The notes under the pieces are model-generated. The model saw only the letters and a list, made by a program, of their open reading frames with translations, made no database searches and had not been told where the DNA came from. Made by a program: the position numbers and the translations under genes. A stretch of 64,000 bases of DNA from Porphyromonas crevioricanis (GTDB lineage Bacteria > Bacteroidota > Bacteroidia > Bacteroidales > Porphyromonadaceae): NCBI RefSeq assembly GCF_900167225.1, contig NZ_FUXH01000010.1, forward strand, positions 1-64,000, read 5' to 3'. This document shows positions 1 to 9,921 of the stretch, piece after piece (within the stretch, counting starts at the first letter, position 1; the number at the start of each line of letters is the position of its first letter).

Positions 1-50
1 ATAGCGGGTGATGAGTTGTAAGACTTGTTACCCGCTATTCTTTTTTAGAC
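1..50 (+). terminator. Rho-independent terminator of the upstream gene
   Basis: The arms ATAGCGGGT (1-9) and ACCCGCTAT (31-39) form a perfect 9-bp stem, followed by TCTTTTTT. The gene it would end lies outside the window to the left. Confidence 0.75.
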
Positions 51-400
51 CGCGCCCGCGCTGTTCCCGCTGTTTTATTCTCTCTCTTTCCTCTCTCTTT
101 CCTCTCTAACCTCTTTCTCTTGCTTCTCTTCTTTCCTCAAGAGCGAAGGAAAGCAAGAGGTAGAGAAAACACAGCCTGAATGCTACTACAAACAATTGCT
201 CTAACTATTTCCTTATCTATTCCTCCCGCTATATACCCCAACTTCTAACCCTCTCTTTCTATTACATGCTGATCTTTATTGCTCTACTCCGTTTATTGCT
301 TTGATTCTTTACTCCCTACTCCGTTTATCATATTCGGCACTCCAAAATGAGAGAGAGGGAGTATTCTCTGTCGAGAGGGGATACAAGCCATCTGTTGTGT
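49..400. other. Gene-free stretch before porQ, pyrimidine-rich
   Basis: No credible reading frame is seen. Roughly 60-135 is almost purely C/T on the + strand with TCTCTCTTTCC-type direct repeats. A purine-rich stretch at about 137-172 can partly pair back with it (CTCTTGCTT against AAGCAAGAG). The rest is AT-rich leader ending in the porQ -7 box. Confidence 0.5.
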
Positions 401-408
401 TATCTTTG
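401..408 (+). promoter_or_regulatory. Bacteroidetes -7 box (TATCTTTG) for porQ
   Basis: TATCTTTG matches the TAnnTTTG -7 consensus of the Bacteroidetes primary sigma factor. No clear TTTG -33 box lies 19-21 nt upstream. The box ends only 5 nt before the porQ ATG, so the leader would be almost absent. Confidence 0.5.
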
Positions 409-413
409 CGAGT

Positions 414-1430
414 ATGAATAAGCGAACACTGTTTCACCTCTTTGTCGCTCTCCTTGTTTGGGGAGTGTTTTTGCTTGCTCCTCACATATCAGCATCAGCT
501 CAACAGCTGTCTAAGAAGGAAGTATATGGTTTTCTGCAGCTACCGGCTTCGGCTGAAGCAGCAGCTCTTGGTGGACGCACAGTTTCTTATATCAGCGAGA
601 ACCCGGCCATGGTATTTTCTAATCCCGGATTGTATGGTCAGGAAATGAGAGGAAAGTTAGCTCTCTCTTATTTGAATTATATAGGTTCGGCTCATGCCGG
701 ATCGGTTCTTTATGGTCAAGATTGGCACGAGCGTGGAGCTTGGGCTGTAGGAGGGCGTTTTGTCCAATATGGTCGTATGGCAGGCTATGATGCACAAGGG
801 CTTCCTACCGGGCATTTTGCTGCTACTGATCTAGCTTTACAGGCGACTTACGCTTATGATTTGTCTTACTATTTTCGTGGAGGTATAAGCCTAAAGGGCG
901 TGTATTCCCACATTGACACCTATTCTTCTTTTGGTGTTGGAGCCGATGTTGGAGTCAGCTATTATAATGATGAGAATGATCTCTCTTTGGCTATTGCTGC
1001 AACTAATATTGGAACGCAGTTGAAAGGATTCCACAAAGAACGGGAGCTTCTGCCATGGGACATACAGTTAGGAATGAGTCAGGGGCTTTCGCATGCTCCT
1101 TTCAGAGTCCATTTTCTTGTCCATAATCTTAATCCTCGTATGTGGGGAGATAGGAGCCGTCCTCTTCTTAGACGGGGATTGAGACATTTGTTGTTGGGTC
1201 TGGAATTTCAACCCGGAGAACGTTTTAATCTGATTGCCTCCTATAATCCGGCTTTGGCTGAAGACCTGCGAGTGCAGAACGGTGGAGCCTTATCCGGATT
1301 TTCATTGGGCGCAGGACTACGTACCTCGAAGTTGGATATACAGCTGGCTGCCACATCTTTTCACCCATCCGTACTCTCAATCATGCTCAGCTTGAGTATG
1401 CCTCTTGGCAAGAGACTGCAAGAATTGTAA
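414..1430 (+). CDS. porQ: Type IX secretion system protein PorQ
   Basis: PorQ belongs to the PorV/PorQ family of outer-membrane beta-barrel proteins of the type IX secretion system, which exports and anchors C-terminal-domain cargo at the cell surface. The 338-residue product has a signal peptide (residues 1-29, cleavage likely after ASA before QQ). Just after it comes the family signature FLQLPASAEAAALGG, followed by an NPA motif and alternating beta-strands. The ATG at 414 is chosen because it gives the complete signal peptide. cmk follows 32 bp downstream, so co-transcription is plausible. The assignment rests on the conserved N-terminal signature and on length. PorV-type paralogs are the main alternative. 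Confidence 0.82.
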   Translation: MNKRTLFHLFVALLVWGVFLLAPHISASAQQLSKKEVYGFLQLPASAEAAALGGRTVSYISENPAMVFSNPGLYGQEMRGKLALSYLNYIGSAHAGSVLYGQDWHERGAWAVGGRFVQYGRMAGYDAQGLPTGHFAATDLALQATYAYDLSYYFRGGISLKGVYSHIDTYSSFGVGADVGVSYYNDENDLSLAIAATNIGTQLKGFHKERELLPWDIQLGMSQGLSHAPFRVHFLVHNLNPRMWGDRSRPLLRRGLRHLLLGLEFQPGERFNLIASYNPALAEDLRVQNGGALSGFSLGAGLRTSKLDIQLAATSFHPSVLSIMLSLSMPLGKRLQEL

Positions 1431-1462
1431 TAGCTAATCACAGGTAGAGATATTTATATTCG

Positions 1463-2167
1463 ATGAAGGACAAACGCATTATCATAGCCATTGATGGGCA
1501 TAGTTCATGTGGCAAAAGCACGATGGCGAGAGATTTGGCCAAAGCTCTTGGTTATGTGTACATAGATACGGGAGCCATGTATAGAGCTGTGACCCTCTAT
1601 AGTTTGCAGCAGGGAATATGGACAGAAGACGGTAGTCCGGATGAAGATGCTTTGCAGAGGTCTATGAAAGATCTGCATATAGAATTTCAGTTTTTCCCCG
1701 AAGAAGGTCGATCGCATACCTTGCTCAATGGTATTGATGTGGAGCAGGAAATTCGCAGTATGGAAGTCTCTTCCAGAGTCAGTCCAATTAGTGCTATCCC
1801 TTTTGTTCGTTCGTCCATGGTGAGCCAACAACAGGCTATGGGGAAGGAGAAAGGTATCGTGATGGATGGCCGAGATATTGGTACTACAGTTTTCCCTCGA
1901 GCCGAAATGAAGGTTTTTGTAACAGCCCGTCCGGAAGTCCGGGCACAGCGCCGTCTTGATGAGTTGCGCAGTAAAGGTAATACCGCTACAACATTGGAGG
2001 AAGTGTTAGCCAATATCAATGAGCGAGATTATATTGACTCTCACAGAGCCGTGTCTCCACTTGTGCAGGCTCAAGATGCACTTGTATTAGATAATTCTCA
2101 AATGACAATCCCCGAACAAAGCCAATGGCTGATAGACAGATACAAAGAGATTGTGAGCCGGCTGTGA
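1463..2167 (+). CDS. cmk: Cytidylate kinase
   Basis: Cmk phosphorylates CMP and dCMP with ATP in pyrimidine nucleotide recycling in the cytoplasm. The 234-residue protein begins with the P-loop GHSSCGKS (about residues 12-19), followed by the substrate-site motif [14 protein letters not shown] and, mid-protein, [21 protein letters not shown]-like sequence typical of bacterial CMP kinases. Length is normal for the family (about 220-235). Its stop codon overlaps the probable GTG start of ispH by 4 bp, which suggests translational coupling. Confidence 0.95.
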   Translation: MKDKRIIIAIDGHSSCGKSTMARDLAKALGYVYIDTGAMYRAVTLYSLQQGIWTEDGSPDEDALQRSMKDLHIEFQFFPEEGRSHTLLNGIDVEQEIRSMEVSSRVSPISAIPFVRSSMVSQQQAMGKEKGIVMDGRDIGTTVFPRAEMKVFVTARPEVRAQRRLDELRSKGNTATTLEEVLANINERDYIDSHRAVSPLVQAQDALVLDNSQMTIPEQSQWLIDRYKEIVSRL

Positions 2168-3048
2168 TACCTATTGTCGAAATAGATGAGGGCTCAGGCT
2201 TTTGTTTTGGCGTAGTCAACGCCATTCGTTCAGTGGAGAAAGAGTTGGAGAAGAGTAAAGAGACGCTCTATTGCTTGGGAGATATTGTGCATAATAGTCA
2301 GGAAGTAGAGAGGTTAGAGGCCAGAGGAATGTGTACGATTTCCTATCAAGACTTAGAGCAATTGAGAGATGCCAAGGTTTTGCTTCGAGCGCACGGAGAG
2401 CCTCCGTCGATCTATCGAATGGCAGAGAGGCAACATCTGAAGATTGTCGATGCTACATGCCCTGTGGTATTGGCTTTACAGCGACGTATTCGTAGAGCTT
2501 ACGATTCTACCAGGGAAATATGTGCTCAGATTGTTATTTTTGGCCAGCGAGGGCATGCTGAGGTGAATGGTTTGGTAGGTCAATGTGAAGGAGATGCCCT
2601 GGTGATCGAGAATCCACAAGAGATAGAGAGCATAGATAGAGAAAGACCTGTACTACTCTTTTCTCAAACAACGAAGGGGCTGGAAGACTATGCTCAAATC
2701 ATAGAGTTGATAGGACAATGGCTCAAGCCCGGCGTACGTTTTGAGCATTATGATACAATCTGTAGGCAAGTCTCCAACCGTATCCCTCACATTCGAGAAT
2801 TTGCAGCCAAACATGGTTTGGTTCTTTTTGTCGCTGGAAAGAAAAGCTCCAATGGGCGAGTGCTATTTGCTCATTGTCAAGACTCAAATCCCAGATCTGT
2901 ATTTTTGAGTTCGCCGGAAGAATTGTCTATCGAGCAGTTAATGCCTATTCCCCGGTCAATAGGTATATGTGGGGCCACCTCAACCCCCAAAAGACAAATG
3001 GAAGCCATGGCAGAGGCTGTAAAGGAGATATTGGCATGCGGAAGTTGA
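2164..3048 (+). CDS. ispH: 4-hydroxy-3-methylbut-2-enyl diphosphate reductase
   Basis: IspH is the last enzyme of the MEP pathway and reduces HMBPP to IPP and DMAPP with a [4Fe-4S] cluster. The three cluster cysteines are visible in [13 protein letters not shown] and GICGATSTP, and the family motif [12 protein letters not shown] is present. I place the start at the GTG at 2164, inside the cmk stop (GTGA), giving 294 residues that begin just before the conserved [13 protein letters not shown]. An ATG at 2125 would add 13 residues encoded wholly within cmk. ispE, an earlier step of the same pathway, lies at 59973. Confidence 0.94.
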   Translation: MIPIVEIDEGSGFCFGVVNAIRSVEKELEKSKETLYCLGDIVHNSQEVERLEARGMCTISYQDLEQLRDAKVLLRAHGEPPSIYRMAERQHLKIVDATCPVVLALQRRIRRAYDSTREICAQIVIFGQRGHAEVNGLVGQCEGDALVIENPQEIESIDRERPVLLFSQTTKGLEDYAQIIELIGQWLKPGVRFEHYDTICRQVSNRIPHIREFAAKHGLVLFVAGKKSSNGRVLFAHCQDSNPRSVFLSSPEELSIEQLMPIPRSIGICGATSTPKRQMEAMAEAVKEILACGS

Positions 3049-3578
3049 AAATTACAGAAATACAACGCCTCAGTGTAGAGACCTTTCGGCAGTTTAATAA
3101 ATTGCCTATTGTGGTGTTGTTGGATGATATTCGTTCTATGAACAATGTCGGATCAATATTGCGCACTGCTGATGCTTTTCGCCTGGAGGCTGTTTTGCTG
3201 TGTGGTATTACAGCTTGTCCTCCCCATCCTGATATTCATAAAACTGCTCTTGGAGCGGAGGATAGTGTCTGCTGGGAGAAGATTACAGATCCGCATGAAG
3301 CCGTATTCCGGTATATAGAAAAGGGCTATCGTATTTGTGCATTGGAGCAAGCCGAGGGGAGTTTACTTCTACAGGATTTGAATGCACAGCGAGGAAAAGG
3401 CTATGTCCTGATTTTGGGTAATGAAGTTTTTGGGGTCAAGCAATCGTTGATTGATTTGTGTGATTGCTGTTTGGAAATCCCTCAGTTTGGCACTAAGCAC
3501 TCTCTCAATGTATCTGTAGCAGCCGGAATGGCGATTTGGCAAATGGCTGTTCCTCTGTTGCCGAGCTTGGCATATTGA
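3036..3578 (+). CDS. TrmH-family (SpoU) RNA 2'-O-methyltransferase
   Basis: This 180-residue protein is a short SPOUT-class methyltransferase expected to methylate a ribose 2'-OH in tRNA or rRNA using SAM. The three family motifs are present: NNVGSILRTADAF near residue 31, LILGNEVFGV near 129, and IPQFGTKHSLNVSVAAGMA near 150; these build the trefoil-knot SAM site. The ATG at 3036 is preceded by AAAGGAGA and overlaps the end of ispH by 13 bp. The longer upstream frame inside ispH is rejected. No N-terminal substrate-binding domain is present, so the RNA target cannot be named. Confidence 0.88.
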   Translation: MRKLKITEIQRLSVETFRQFNKLPIVVLLDDIRSMNNVGSILRTADAFRLEAVLLCGITACPPHPDIHKTALGAEDSVCWEKITDPHEAVFRYIEKGYRICALEQAEGSLLLQDLNAQRGKGYVLILGNEVFGVKQSLIDLCDCCLEIPQFGTKHSLNVSVAAGMAIWQMAVPLLPSLAY

Positions 3579-3639
3579 TACTCAATGTGACTGAGAAGAG
3601 TAAAAGAGATGAGATGAAAATCCCGAATGGTATTTGTAG

Positions 3640-3647
3640 TACCTTTG
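3640..3647 (+). promoter_or_regulatory. -7 box TACCTTTG upstream of thrS
   Basis: Perfect TAnnTTTG match 37 nt before the thrS ATG. No convincing -33 TTTG at the usual distance. Confidence 0.45.
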
Positions 3648-3683
3648 TTCTCGAAAATGTCACATCAGAAACTAATAATGAAC

Positions 3684-5654
3684 ATGATAAAGATAACGTT
3701 CCCTGATGGTAGCATTCGGGAATATGAGGTCGGAACTACTCCGATGCAGATAGCAGAGAGTATTAGCCCTCGTTTGGCAAAGGAAGTTTTAGCTGCCGGT
3801 GTCGACGGTGAAATTTTTGATTTGCAACGACCGTTGTTCTCCGATGCATCTGTGAAGTTGTATAAGTGGGAGGATCCTGAGGGTAAATATGCTTACTGGC
3901 ACTCAAGTGCTCACTTGATGGCCGAAGCTCTTGAGGAACTTTATCCAGGCATCAAGTTCGGTATTGGTCCAGCTATTGAGCAGGGCTTTTACTATGATGT
4001 AGACCCGGGTACTGCCATTATTAAAGAAGAAGATTTGCCTCGTATAGAGGAATGTATGCGTCGATTGGTAGCCAAGGAGGAACCTATTGTTCGTCGGGAT
4101 ATAAGCAAGGCAGATGCCCTCCGGATGTTTCAGGAGAAGAACGATGAATACAAGGTAGAGCTGATAAGTGAGTTGGCCGATGGCACAATCACATTGTATA
4201 CACAGGGCAATTTTACCGACCTTTGTCGTGGTCCTCACTTACCCAATACGGGACTTATCAAAGCTGTTAAACTGCTCAACGTGGCCGGAGCTTATTGGCG
4301 AGGGGATGAGAAGCGTAAGCAGCTGACACGCATATATGGGATTACTTTCCCAAAGAAAAAGATGCTTGATGAGTATCTGCAGATGCTTGAAGAGGCCAAG
4401 AAGAGAGATCATCGCAAGATTGGAAAGGAGTTGGAGCTTTTTACGTTCTCTCAAAACGTAGGAGCAGGGTTGCCGTTGTGGTTGCCCAGAGGTACTCAAC
4501 TCAGGCTCAAGTTGGAAGATTTTCTCAAGCGCATTCAGAAGCATTTCGGTTATCAGCAGGTGATGAGCCCTCATATAGGAAACAAGAAACTCTATGTTAC
4601 CTCCGGGCACTATGCCAAGTATGGAGCAGATTCTTTTCGCCCTATAACCACGCCTCAGGAAGGAGAGGAATTCATGCTCAAACCCATGAATTGTCCCCAT
4701 CACTGCGAAATATATAAAGCTATACCTCACTCATATAGAGATCTTCCTGTGCGTTTGGCCGAGTTTGGCACTGTGTATAGGTATGAGCAGAGTGGAGAGC
4801 TCCATGGTCTGACTCGTGTGCGTGGTTTCACTCAGGATGATGCACATTTGTTCTGTCGTCCAGACCAAATTAAGGAAGAATTTTGCAAGGTGATGGATAT
4901 TATCTTCATCATTTTCAAGGCTTTGGACTTCAAGAATTTTGAAGCACAGATCTCTTTGAGAGATAAGGTCAATCGTGAGAAATATATCGGTAGCGAGGAG
5001 AATTGGGAGAAAGCAGAGCGTGCCATTATCGAGGCTTGTCAGGAAAAAGGCTTACCAGCTGTCATTGAATACGGAGAAGCGGCTTTCTATGGTCCAAAGT
5101 TAGACTTCATGGTTAAGGATGCTTTGGGACGTAAGTGGCAACTGGGTACGATTCAGGTTGATTACAACCTTCCAGAGCGATTTGAGTTGGAATACACCGG
5201 AGAAGACAACCGCAAGCATAGACCTGTGATGATTCACCGTGCACCTTTTGGTTCTATGGAGCGTTTTATAGCTGTTCTTATCGAACATACTGCTGGTAAA
5301 TTTCCCCTTTGGTTGACTCCTGACCAGGTGGTGATACTTCCGATTAGTGAGCGATTCAATGAGTATGCTTATAAGGTGGCTCGCCAGCTTAATGAGGCTG
5401 ATATTCGTGTGCAGGTGGATGATCGCAACGAAAAGATTGGTCGAAAGATCCGAGACAATGAGCTCAAACGTGTTCCTTATATGTTGATTGTAGGGGAGCA
5501 GGAGGAGCAAAATGAGGAGGTCTCTGTGAGAAAACAAGGAGAAGGAGATAGAGGTACGGTGAAATTGACTACCTTTGCCGGGCAAATCTGTGGTGAAGTG
5601 GATGCAATGGTCAATGCTTGGCAGGCAGATTTGACCGAAACTTCCGCAGAGTAA
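3684..5654 (+). CDS. thrS: Threonine--tRNA ligase
   Basis: ThrRS charges tRNA-Thr and edits mischarged serine. From the ATG at 3684 the protein has 656 residues: a TGS domain ([10 protein letters not shown] onward), the editing domain with HSSAH and CRGPH zinc-type motifs, a class II core with motif 2 ([22 protein letters not shown]) and motif 3 ([13 protein letters not shown]), and a C-terminal anticodon-binding domain. In-frame ATGs at 3627, 3657 and 3678 would only add unconserved residues. It heads the thrS-infC-rpmI-rplT order common in bacteria; a TACCTTTG box lies just upstream. Confidence 0.97.
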   Translation: MIKITFPDGSIREYEVGTTPMQIAESISPRLAKEVLAAGVDGEIFDLQRPLFSDASVKLYKWEDPEGKYAYWHSSAHLMAEALEELYPGIKFGIGPAIEQGFYYDVDPGTAIIKEEDLPRIEECMRRLVAKEEPIVRRDISKADALRMFQEKNDEYKVELISELADGTITLYTQGNFTDLCRGPHLPNTGLIKAVKLLNVAGAYWRGDEKRKQLTRIYGITFPKKKMLDEYLQMLEEAKKRDHRKIGKELELFTFSQNVGAGLPLWLPRGTQLRLKLEDFLKRIQKHFGYQQVMSPHIGNKKLYVTSGHYAKYGADSFRPITTPQEGEEFMLKPMNCPHHCEIYKAIPHSYRDLPVRLAEFGTVYRYEQSGELHGLTRVRGFTQDDAHLFCRPDQIKEEFCKVMDIIFIIFKALDFKNFEAQISLRDKVNREKYIGSEENWEKAERAIIEACQEKGLPAVIEYGEAAFYGPKLDFMVKDALGRKWQLGTIQVDYNLPERFELEYTGEDNRKHRPVMIHRAPFGSMERFIAVLIEHTAGKFPLWLTPDQVVILPISERFNEYAYKVARQLNEADIRVQVDDRNEKIGRKIRDNELKRVPYMLIVGEQEEQNEEVSVRKQGEGDRGTVKLTTFAGQICGEVDAMVNAWQADLTETSAE

Positions 5655-5773
5655 ATGTGTTGATAGAAAACGACTCTACGAGAAATACAAAAGAATAAGA
5701 GTAGGGCTTGTGTAGAGGTATGATAGGACAAAGAACTAAAAAACCTGCAAGCTCAATGACTAATAGATACTGA

Positions 5774-6382
5774 ATGGTAGAAGCAAGGCAGAAAGATCAG
5801 TACCGGATAAATGAGGATATTCGTGTTCGGGAAGTGCGTTTGGTGGGCGACAATGTGGAGCAGGGGGTATACTCTATCCAGGAGGCTCGCAAGATAGCAA
5901 AAGAGCAGGACCTCGACTTGGTGGAGATCTCTCCATCGGCCAAACCTCCGGTTTGTAGGGTCGTAGACTATCAGAAATTTATTTACCAGCAGCGTAAACG
6001 CCTGAAGGAACAAAAGGCTAAGAGCGTCAAGGTTGTGATCAAAGAGATTCGCTTTGGCCCTCAGACGGATGATCATGACTATAACTTTAAGCTCAAGCAT
6101 GCGAAGGAGTTTTTGGAGTCTGGAGCTAAAGTTAAGGCGTTTGTATTCTTTCGTGGGCGGTCTATTCTGTTTAAGGAGCAGGGTGAGGTGCTGTTGTTGC
6201 GATTTGCCAATGACCTTGAGGATTACTGTCGAGTAGAGCAGATGCCTATACTTGAAGGCAAACGTATGTCCATTATGTTGGCTCCTAAGAAGCCGGGTAG
6301 TACGAAAAAAGAACCTCAACCTGTCACAGGCAAGGATGGTGTGGCTTCTCTTTCAGAAGAAGCCCAAAGAAGTGAAGAATAA
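5774..6382 (+). CDS. infC: Translation initiation factor IF-3
   Basis: IF-3 binds the 30S subunit, prevents premature 50S joining and checks start-codon pairing. The 202-residue protein has the N-terminal [18 protein letters not shown] domain, a basic linker ([11 protein letters not shown]), and the C-terminal domain with [23 protein letters not shown]. It carries a roughly 25-residue extension rich in Lys, Glu and Ser beyond the usual end. The ATG at 5774 is used, unlike the AUU start of E. coli infC, so that form of autoregulation is not evident here. Confidence 0.95.
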   Translation: MVEARQKDQYRINEDIRVREVRLVGDNVEQGVYSIQEARKIAKEQDLDLVEISPSAKPPVCRVVDYQKFIYQQRKRLKEQKAKSVKVVIKEIRFGPQTDDHDYNFKLKHAKEFLESGAKVKAFVFFRGRSILFKEQGEVLLLRFANDLEDYCRVEQMPILEGKRMSIMLAPKKPGSTKKEPQPVTGKDGVASLSEEAQRSEE

Positions 6383-6461
6383 GAAAGATAAAGGCCGTAG
6401 GGGCTTAGGCTGTTGCCTTTGTCTTCGAGGCGTAAACGTTTAATATTTAAGTAACAAGCAA

Positions 6462-6659
6462 ATGTCTAAATTGAAGACTAAATCCGGTGCCAAAAAGAGG
6501 TTTGCCCTTACCGGATCCGGTAAAATCAAGCGTAAGCACGCTTTCAAAAGTCACATCCTGACCAAGAAAACAAAGAAACAGAAGCGCAATCTGACAAAGT
6601 TCACAGTGTTGGATAGGGTTGATGAGAAGCGTGTGAAGGAACTCTTGTGTGTGAGATAA
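6462..6659 (+). CDS. rpmI: 50S ribosomal protein L35
   Basis: L35 is a small basic protein of the large ribosomal subunit. The 65 residues begin [34 protein letters not shown], typical of bL35. It lies 79 bp after infC and 105 bp before rplT in the conserved infC-rpmI-rplT order. The intervals are long enough to hold leader structure for L20-type autogenous control, but I see no recognisable L20 leader. Confidence 0.96.
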   Translation: MSKLKTKSGAKKRFALTGSGKIKRKHAFKSHILTKKTKKQKRNLTKFTVLDRVDEKRVKELLCVR

Positions 6660-6764
6660 CCCCTTTGATCAAGAGTAACGAACAGATTTTATAACAGAGA
6701 GGTCAGCCAAGAAGAGCCGTAGTGATTTAACTCCGACCGCTGCCTATCACAAACATTTAGAATT

Positions 6765-7109
6765 ATGCCAAGATCAGTCAATCATGTAGCTTCGAGAGCT
6801 AAAAGAAAAAGAATTCTCAAGCTGACACGTGGGTATATTGGTGCCCGTAAAAATGTCTGGACCGTAGCCAAGAATACTTGGGAAAAGGGTCTTACCTATG
6901 CTTACCGTGATCGTAAAAATAAGAAACGGAACTTCCGCGCTTTGTGGATACAGCGTATCAATGCAGCTGCTCGTTTGGAAGGGATGTCCTATTCTCGTCT
7001 GATGGGTGCTCTGCACAAAAGTGGGATTGAGATTAACCGCAAAGTTCTTGCCGATTTGGCTATGAATCATCCCGAAGCATTCAAGGCTATTGTGGAAAGA
7101 GTGCGTTAA
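6765..7109 (+). CDS. rplT: 50S ribosomal protein L20
   Basis: L20 binds 23S rRNA early in 50S assembly and represses its own operon in several bacteria. The 114-residue product starts [19 protein letters not shown] and contains [26 protein letters not shown], both diagnostic. It ends the thrS-infC-rpmI-rplT block and is followed by a strong terminator. Confidence 0.97.
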   Translation: MPRSVNHVASRAKRKRILKLTRGYIGARKNVWTVAKNTWEKGLTYAYRDRKNKKRNFRALWIQRINAAARLEGMSYSRLMGALHKSGIEINRKVLADLAMNHPEAFKAIVERVR

Positions 7110-7140
7110 GCTCGAATTTTTCCTTTTACACAAGGGCTGG

Positions 7141-7192
7141 AAGCTGCATGAGGCAAGTATGTAACTCGCCCTATGCAGTTTCTTTTTTTTCT
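7141..7192 (+). terminator. Rho-independent terminator after rplT
   Basis: A 17-position stem (arms 7142-7158 and 7164-7180, four mismatched or wobble positions) closes on the loop ATGTA and is followed by TTTCTTTTTTTT. It closes the thrS-rplT transcription unit. Confidence 0.85.
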
Positions 7193-7325
7193 ACTGCTTA
7201 GAAGACAAGCAATAACTTTAGAGGAGTCTGTGGCTCAATGTGGGCTAGGCTTATTTCTGTTTACTCATACACTCAAATGAGATTGTATAATGCTTCCCTT
7301 TGAGCAATGTTTTTTTTAATCTGTT

Positions 7326-7362
7326 TTTGGGTGATAAATACAGAACTAAAAGACTACCTTTG
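7326..7362 (+). promoter_or_regulatory. Candidate promoter for ilvE
   Basis: TTTG (7326-7329) and TACCTTTG (7355-7362) are separated by 25 nt, slightly more than the usual 19-21. The box lies 85 nt before the ilvE ATG. The remaining DNA between the rplT terminator and this promoter shows nothing else. Confidence 0.5.
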
Positions 7363-7447
7363 TGGAAGGTAGAAAAGCACTTTGGAGGAGTTTCTCCGGG
7401 TGCAGACAGATTATGTTAAACCAATCCACATCTAAATTCAAAAGAAA

Positions 7448-8467
7448 ATGGAGAATATCAATTGGTCAGAGCTCGGTTTCGGCTATATGAAGACTGACTA
7501 CAATGTGCGTTGCTATTATCGGAATGGTAAGTGGGGTGAGTTGGAAGTTTCTTCCGACGAGCATATCAACATCCATATGGCAGCTACTTGTTTGCACTAC
7601 GGACAAGAAGCTTTTGAAGGACTTAAGGCTTTCCGTGGTAAGGATGGTAAGATTCGTATCTTCCGTATCGAAGAGAATGCCAAGCGTATGCAACGCTCTT
7701 GTGAGGGTGTCGTAATGGCAAATCTACCTGTTGAAATATTCGAAGCTGCCTGCAAGAAGGCTGTCAAACTCAACGAGCGTTTTGTGCCTCCTTACGAAAG
7801 CGGAGCTTCTCTCTATATTCGTCCCTTGCTCTTGGGGCTTGGTGAACAAGTAGGGGTTAAGCCGGCTCCTGAGTATCTCTTTATTGTTTTTGTTTCTCCT
7901 GTAGGACCCTATTTCAAGGAAGGTTTTAAGCCGACTCCGATGGTTATTTTGCGTGGTTATGACCGTGCTGCTCCATTAGGTACGGGTACAATCAAAGTTG
8001 GCGGAAACTATGCTGCAGGTATGATTCCGACAGTGAAAGCTCATGATATGGGATATTCTGCTCCCTTATTCCTGGATGCTAAGGAGAAGAAATACATTGA
8101 TGAGTGTGGCCCAGCCAATTTCTTTGGAATTAAAGACAATACTTATATCACACCGGAGAGCTCCTCTATTTTGCCCTCTATTACCAATAAGAGCTTGATG
8201 CAGTTGGCTGAAGATCTTGGTATGAAGGTTGAGCGTCGTAAGGTATTGGAAGAAGAATTGGCTACATTCGAGGAGGCCGGAGCTTGTGGTACGGCAGCGG
8301 TAATTAGCCCGATTTTGCGTATTGATGATCCGGACGAAAATCGTACCTATGTGATTAGTAAGGATGGAAAGCCAGGTAAGCGCTGTGAAGAGCTTTATCA
8401 TAAGCTGCGCGCTATACAGTATGGAGATGAACCTGATGTGCACAACTGGGTCTCTTTTGTAGAATAA
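7448..8467 (+). CDS. ilvE: Branched-chain amino acid aminotransferase
   Basis: A fold-type IV PLP enzyme that interconverts Leu, Ile and Val with their keto acids using 2-oxoglutarate/glutamate. The 339-residue protein shows YGQEAFEGLKAFRGKDG, the PLP lysine at about K183 in GTIKVGGNYAAG, DECGPANFFGI, and FEEAGACGTAAVISPI near the end. The length and these motifs fit the longer (type II) branched-chain aminotransferases better than the E. coli-type enzyme. It is preceded by its own promoter and followed by a 106-bp gap. Confidence 0.94.
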   Translation: MENINWSELGFGYMKTDYNVRCYYRNGKWGELEVSSDEHINIHMAATCLHYGQEAFEGLKAFRGKDGKIRIFRIEENAKRMQRSCEGVVMANLPVEIFEAACKKAVKLNERFVPPYESGASLYIRPLLLGLGEQVGVKPAPEYLFIVFVSPVGPYFKEGFKPTPMVILRGYDRAAPLGTGTIKVGGNYAAGMIPTVKAHDMGYSAPLFLDAKEKKYIDECGPANFFGIKDNTYITPESSSILPSITNKSLMQLAEDLGMKVERRKVLEEELATFEEAGACGTAAVISPILRIDDPDENRTYVISKDGKPGKRCEELYHKLRAIQYGDEPDVHNWVSFVE

Positions 8468-8573
8468 TCCATTTATAGATTGCTTTCGCCGAGTTTTTCT
8501 CTTTGGCGGAAACTTTGATAGAAAAGGAGAGTGCGTGGTGAAGAACTGCGCACTTTCTTTATACATTAGCTCC

Positions 8574-9140
8574 ATGAAAGATCAGTCTTTTTATTCTTTG
8601 GCTTGTCGTAGGCGTTCTATTCGTAAGTATACCGATGAGCCAATTAGTCCGAAGGATGTTCAGCTTCTCTTGGCCTCCGCTCTTCGGGCTCCATCCAGCA
8701 GGAATAGGCACTCCCCTCAATACATTGTAGTGGAGGATCGAGAAATGCTTAGCAAAATGTCTGTGGTTAGAGAGAAAGGAGCTGCATTTTTGAGAGAGGC
8801 TCCTATTGCAATTGTTGTGCTGGGTGATCCCTCTTGTTCTGCCCATTGGTTTGAAGATGCTGTGCTTGCGGCTTCTTACATACAACTGCAGGCTGAAGAT
8901 TTGGGTTTGGGCTCGTGTTGGTGTCAAATAGTCGATACTCTCACGGTCAACGGGCAGGAGTCTGCAGAGTATATTCGCCTGTTACTTGGTATTCCACTGC
9001 AGTTGCAGGTGTTGGCTATCATTGCGATTGGGCATAAGGGTGAGGATAAAGAGCCTCGTCCGGAATCTGAGTTGCTTTGGGAGCGAGTGCATATTGGAGC
9101 CTATATGGATAGCAAAGAAGAGGATCATGAACCGGCCTGA
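8574..9140 (+). CDS. Nitroreductase-family protein
   Basis: An FMN-dependent oxidoreductase of the nitroreductase fold; the physiological substrate is unknown. The 188-residue product has the FMN-contacting RRSIRKYTDEPIS segment near the N-terminus, ALRAPSSRNRHSPQYIVV, and the LQAEDLGLGSCWCQI motif. The C-terminal IAIGHKGEDKEPRP matches the usual IGyP..k.rp ending. The ATG at 8574 (MKDQSFYSL) is preferred over an upstream start in the same frame. It overlaps the next gene by 14 bp. Confidence 0.86.
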   Translation: MKDQSFYSLACRRRSIRKYTDEPISPKDVQLLLASALRAPSSRNRHSPQYIVVEDREMLSKMSVVREKGAAFLREAPIAIVVLGDPSCSAHWFEDAVLAASYIQLQAEDLGLGSCWCQIVDTLTVNGQESAEYIRLLLGIPLQLQVLAIIAIGHKGEDKEPRPESELLWERVHIGAYMDSKEEDHEPA

Positions 9141-9921
9141 CTTGCAGATTGTCCTATTGGGTAGTGGTAATGTTGCTACTCATTTTGCTTTGGGCTTGGA
9201 GAGGGTAGGGCTTCCCGTTTCTCAGGTGTATAGTCGTACCCCTCAGAATGGTCTCTCTCTTCTGGAGAGATTGTCGAATAAGCCAGATTTGATCTTTACG
9301 ACCGACAGACTGATTCGGACGGCAGATTTGTATCTTTTTACTGTTAGTGACAATGCTATAGCTTCGTTGGCCGAATCACTTCCTGCAACAAGAGGTATTT
9401 GGGCACATACTGCTGGCAGTATCAGTATGGAGGTTTTGCATAAACATCATGCTGACAGTGGAGTCCTTTATCCTTTGCAGACTTTTAGTAAGGACCGAGG
9501 ATTGGACTTTTCGACAATCCCCCTGTATGTAGAGGGCTGTACACAGGCGGCATGCGATTTTTTGACATCGGTTGGCAAGATTCTTAGCTCTCAAGTTTCT
9601 TTTGCCTCTGAAAAACAGAGGAGGCAACTTCACTTGGCAGCTGTTTTTGCCTGTAATTTTGTCAATCATTTATACTGTTTATCCGAGGAGATTTTGTCGG
9701 GAGCAAGCCTTTCTCCGGAAGCTCTTGCTCCACTTATATCAGAAACTGCGGCCAAAGTACAGCGAATGCCTGCGAGAGAGGCTCAGACCGGACCTGCAGC
9801 TAGATATGACACTGAGACCATAAAACGTCATCTGGAAATGCTGCCAGAAGGGTACTCTAAACAGGTTTATCATTTGATGTCGGAATCCATAATGAGTCTA
9901 AATAGAAAAAGAAGTGAGTAG
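9127..9921 (+). CDS. Rossmann-fold / DUF2520 protein
   Basis: A 264-residue protein with an N-terminal NAD(P)-type Rossmann segment (IVLLGSGNVATHFALGL, residues 7-23) and a C-terminal DUF2520-like helical domain containing LHLAAVFACNFVNHLY and QTGPAARYDTETIKRHLEML. The layout resembles pyrroline-5-carboxylate and ketopantoate reductases, but no reaction is established for this family. The ATG at 9127 sits inside the end of the nitroreductase gene, and its own stop overlaps the next GTG start by 8 bp, so four genes here are probably translated in a coupled way. Confidence 0.8.
   Translation: MNRPDLQIVLLGSGNVATHFALGLERVGLPVSQVYSRTPQNGLSLLERLSNKPDLIFTTDRLIRTADLYLFTVSDNAIASLAESLPATRGIWAHTAGSISMEVLHKHHADSGVLYPLQTFSKDRGLDFSTIPLYVEGCTQAACDFLTSVGKILSSQVSFASEKQRRQLHLAAVFACNFVNHLYCLSEEILSGASLSPEALAPLISETAAKVQRMPAREAQTGPAARYDTETIKRHLEMLPEGYSKQVYHLMSESIMSLNRKRSE

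Noticed and set aside
4239-4730. 163-codon minus-strand frame
   Set aside because: Entirely inside thrS on the opposite strand, no features.
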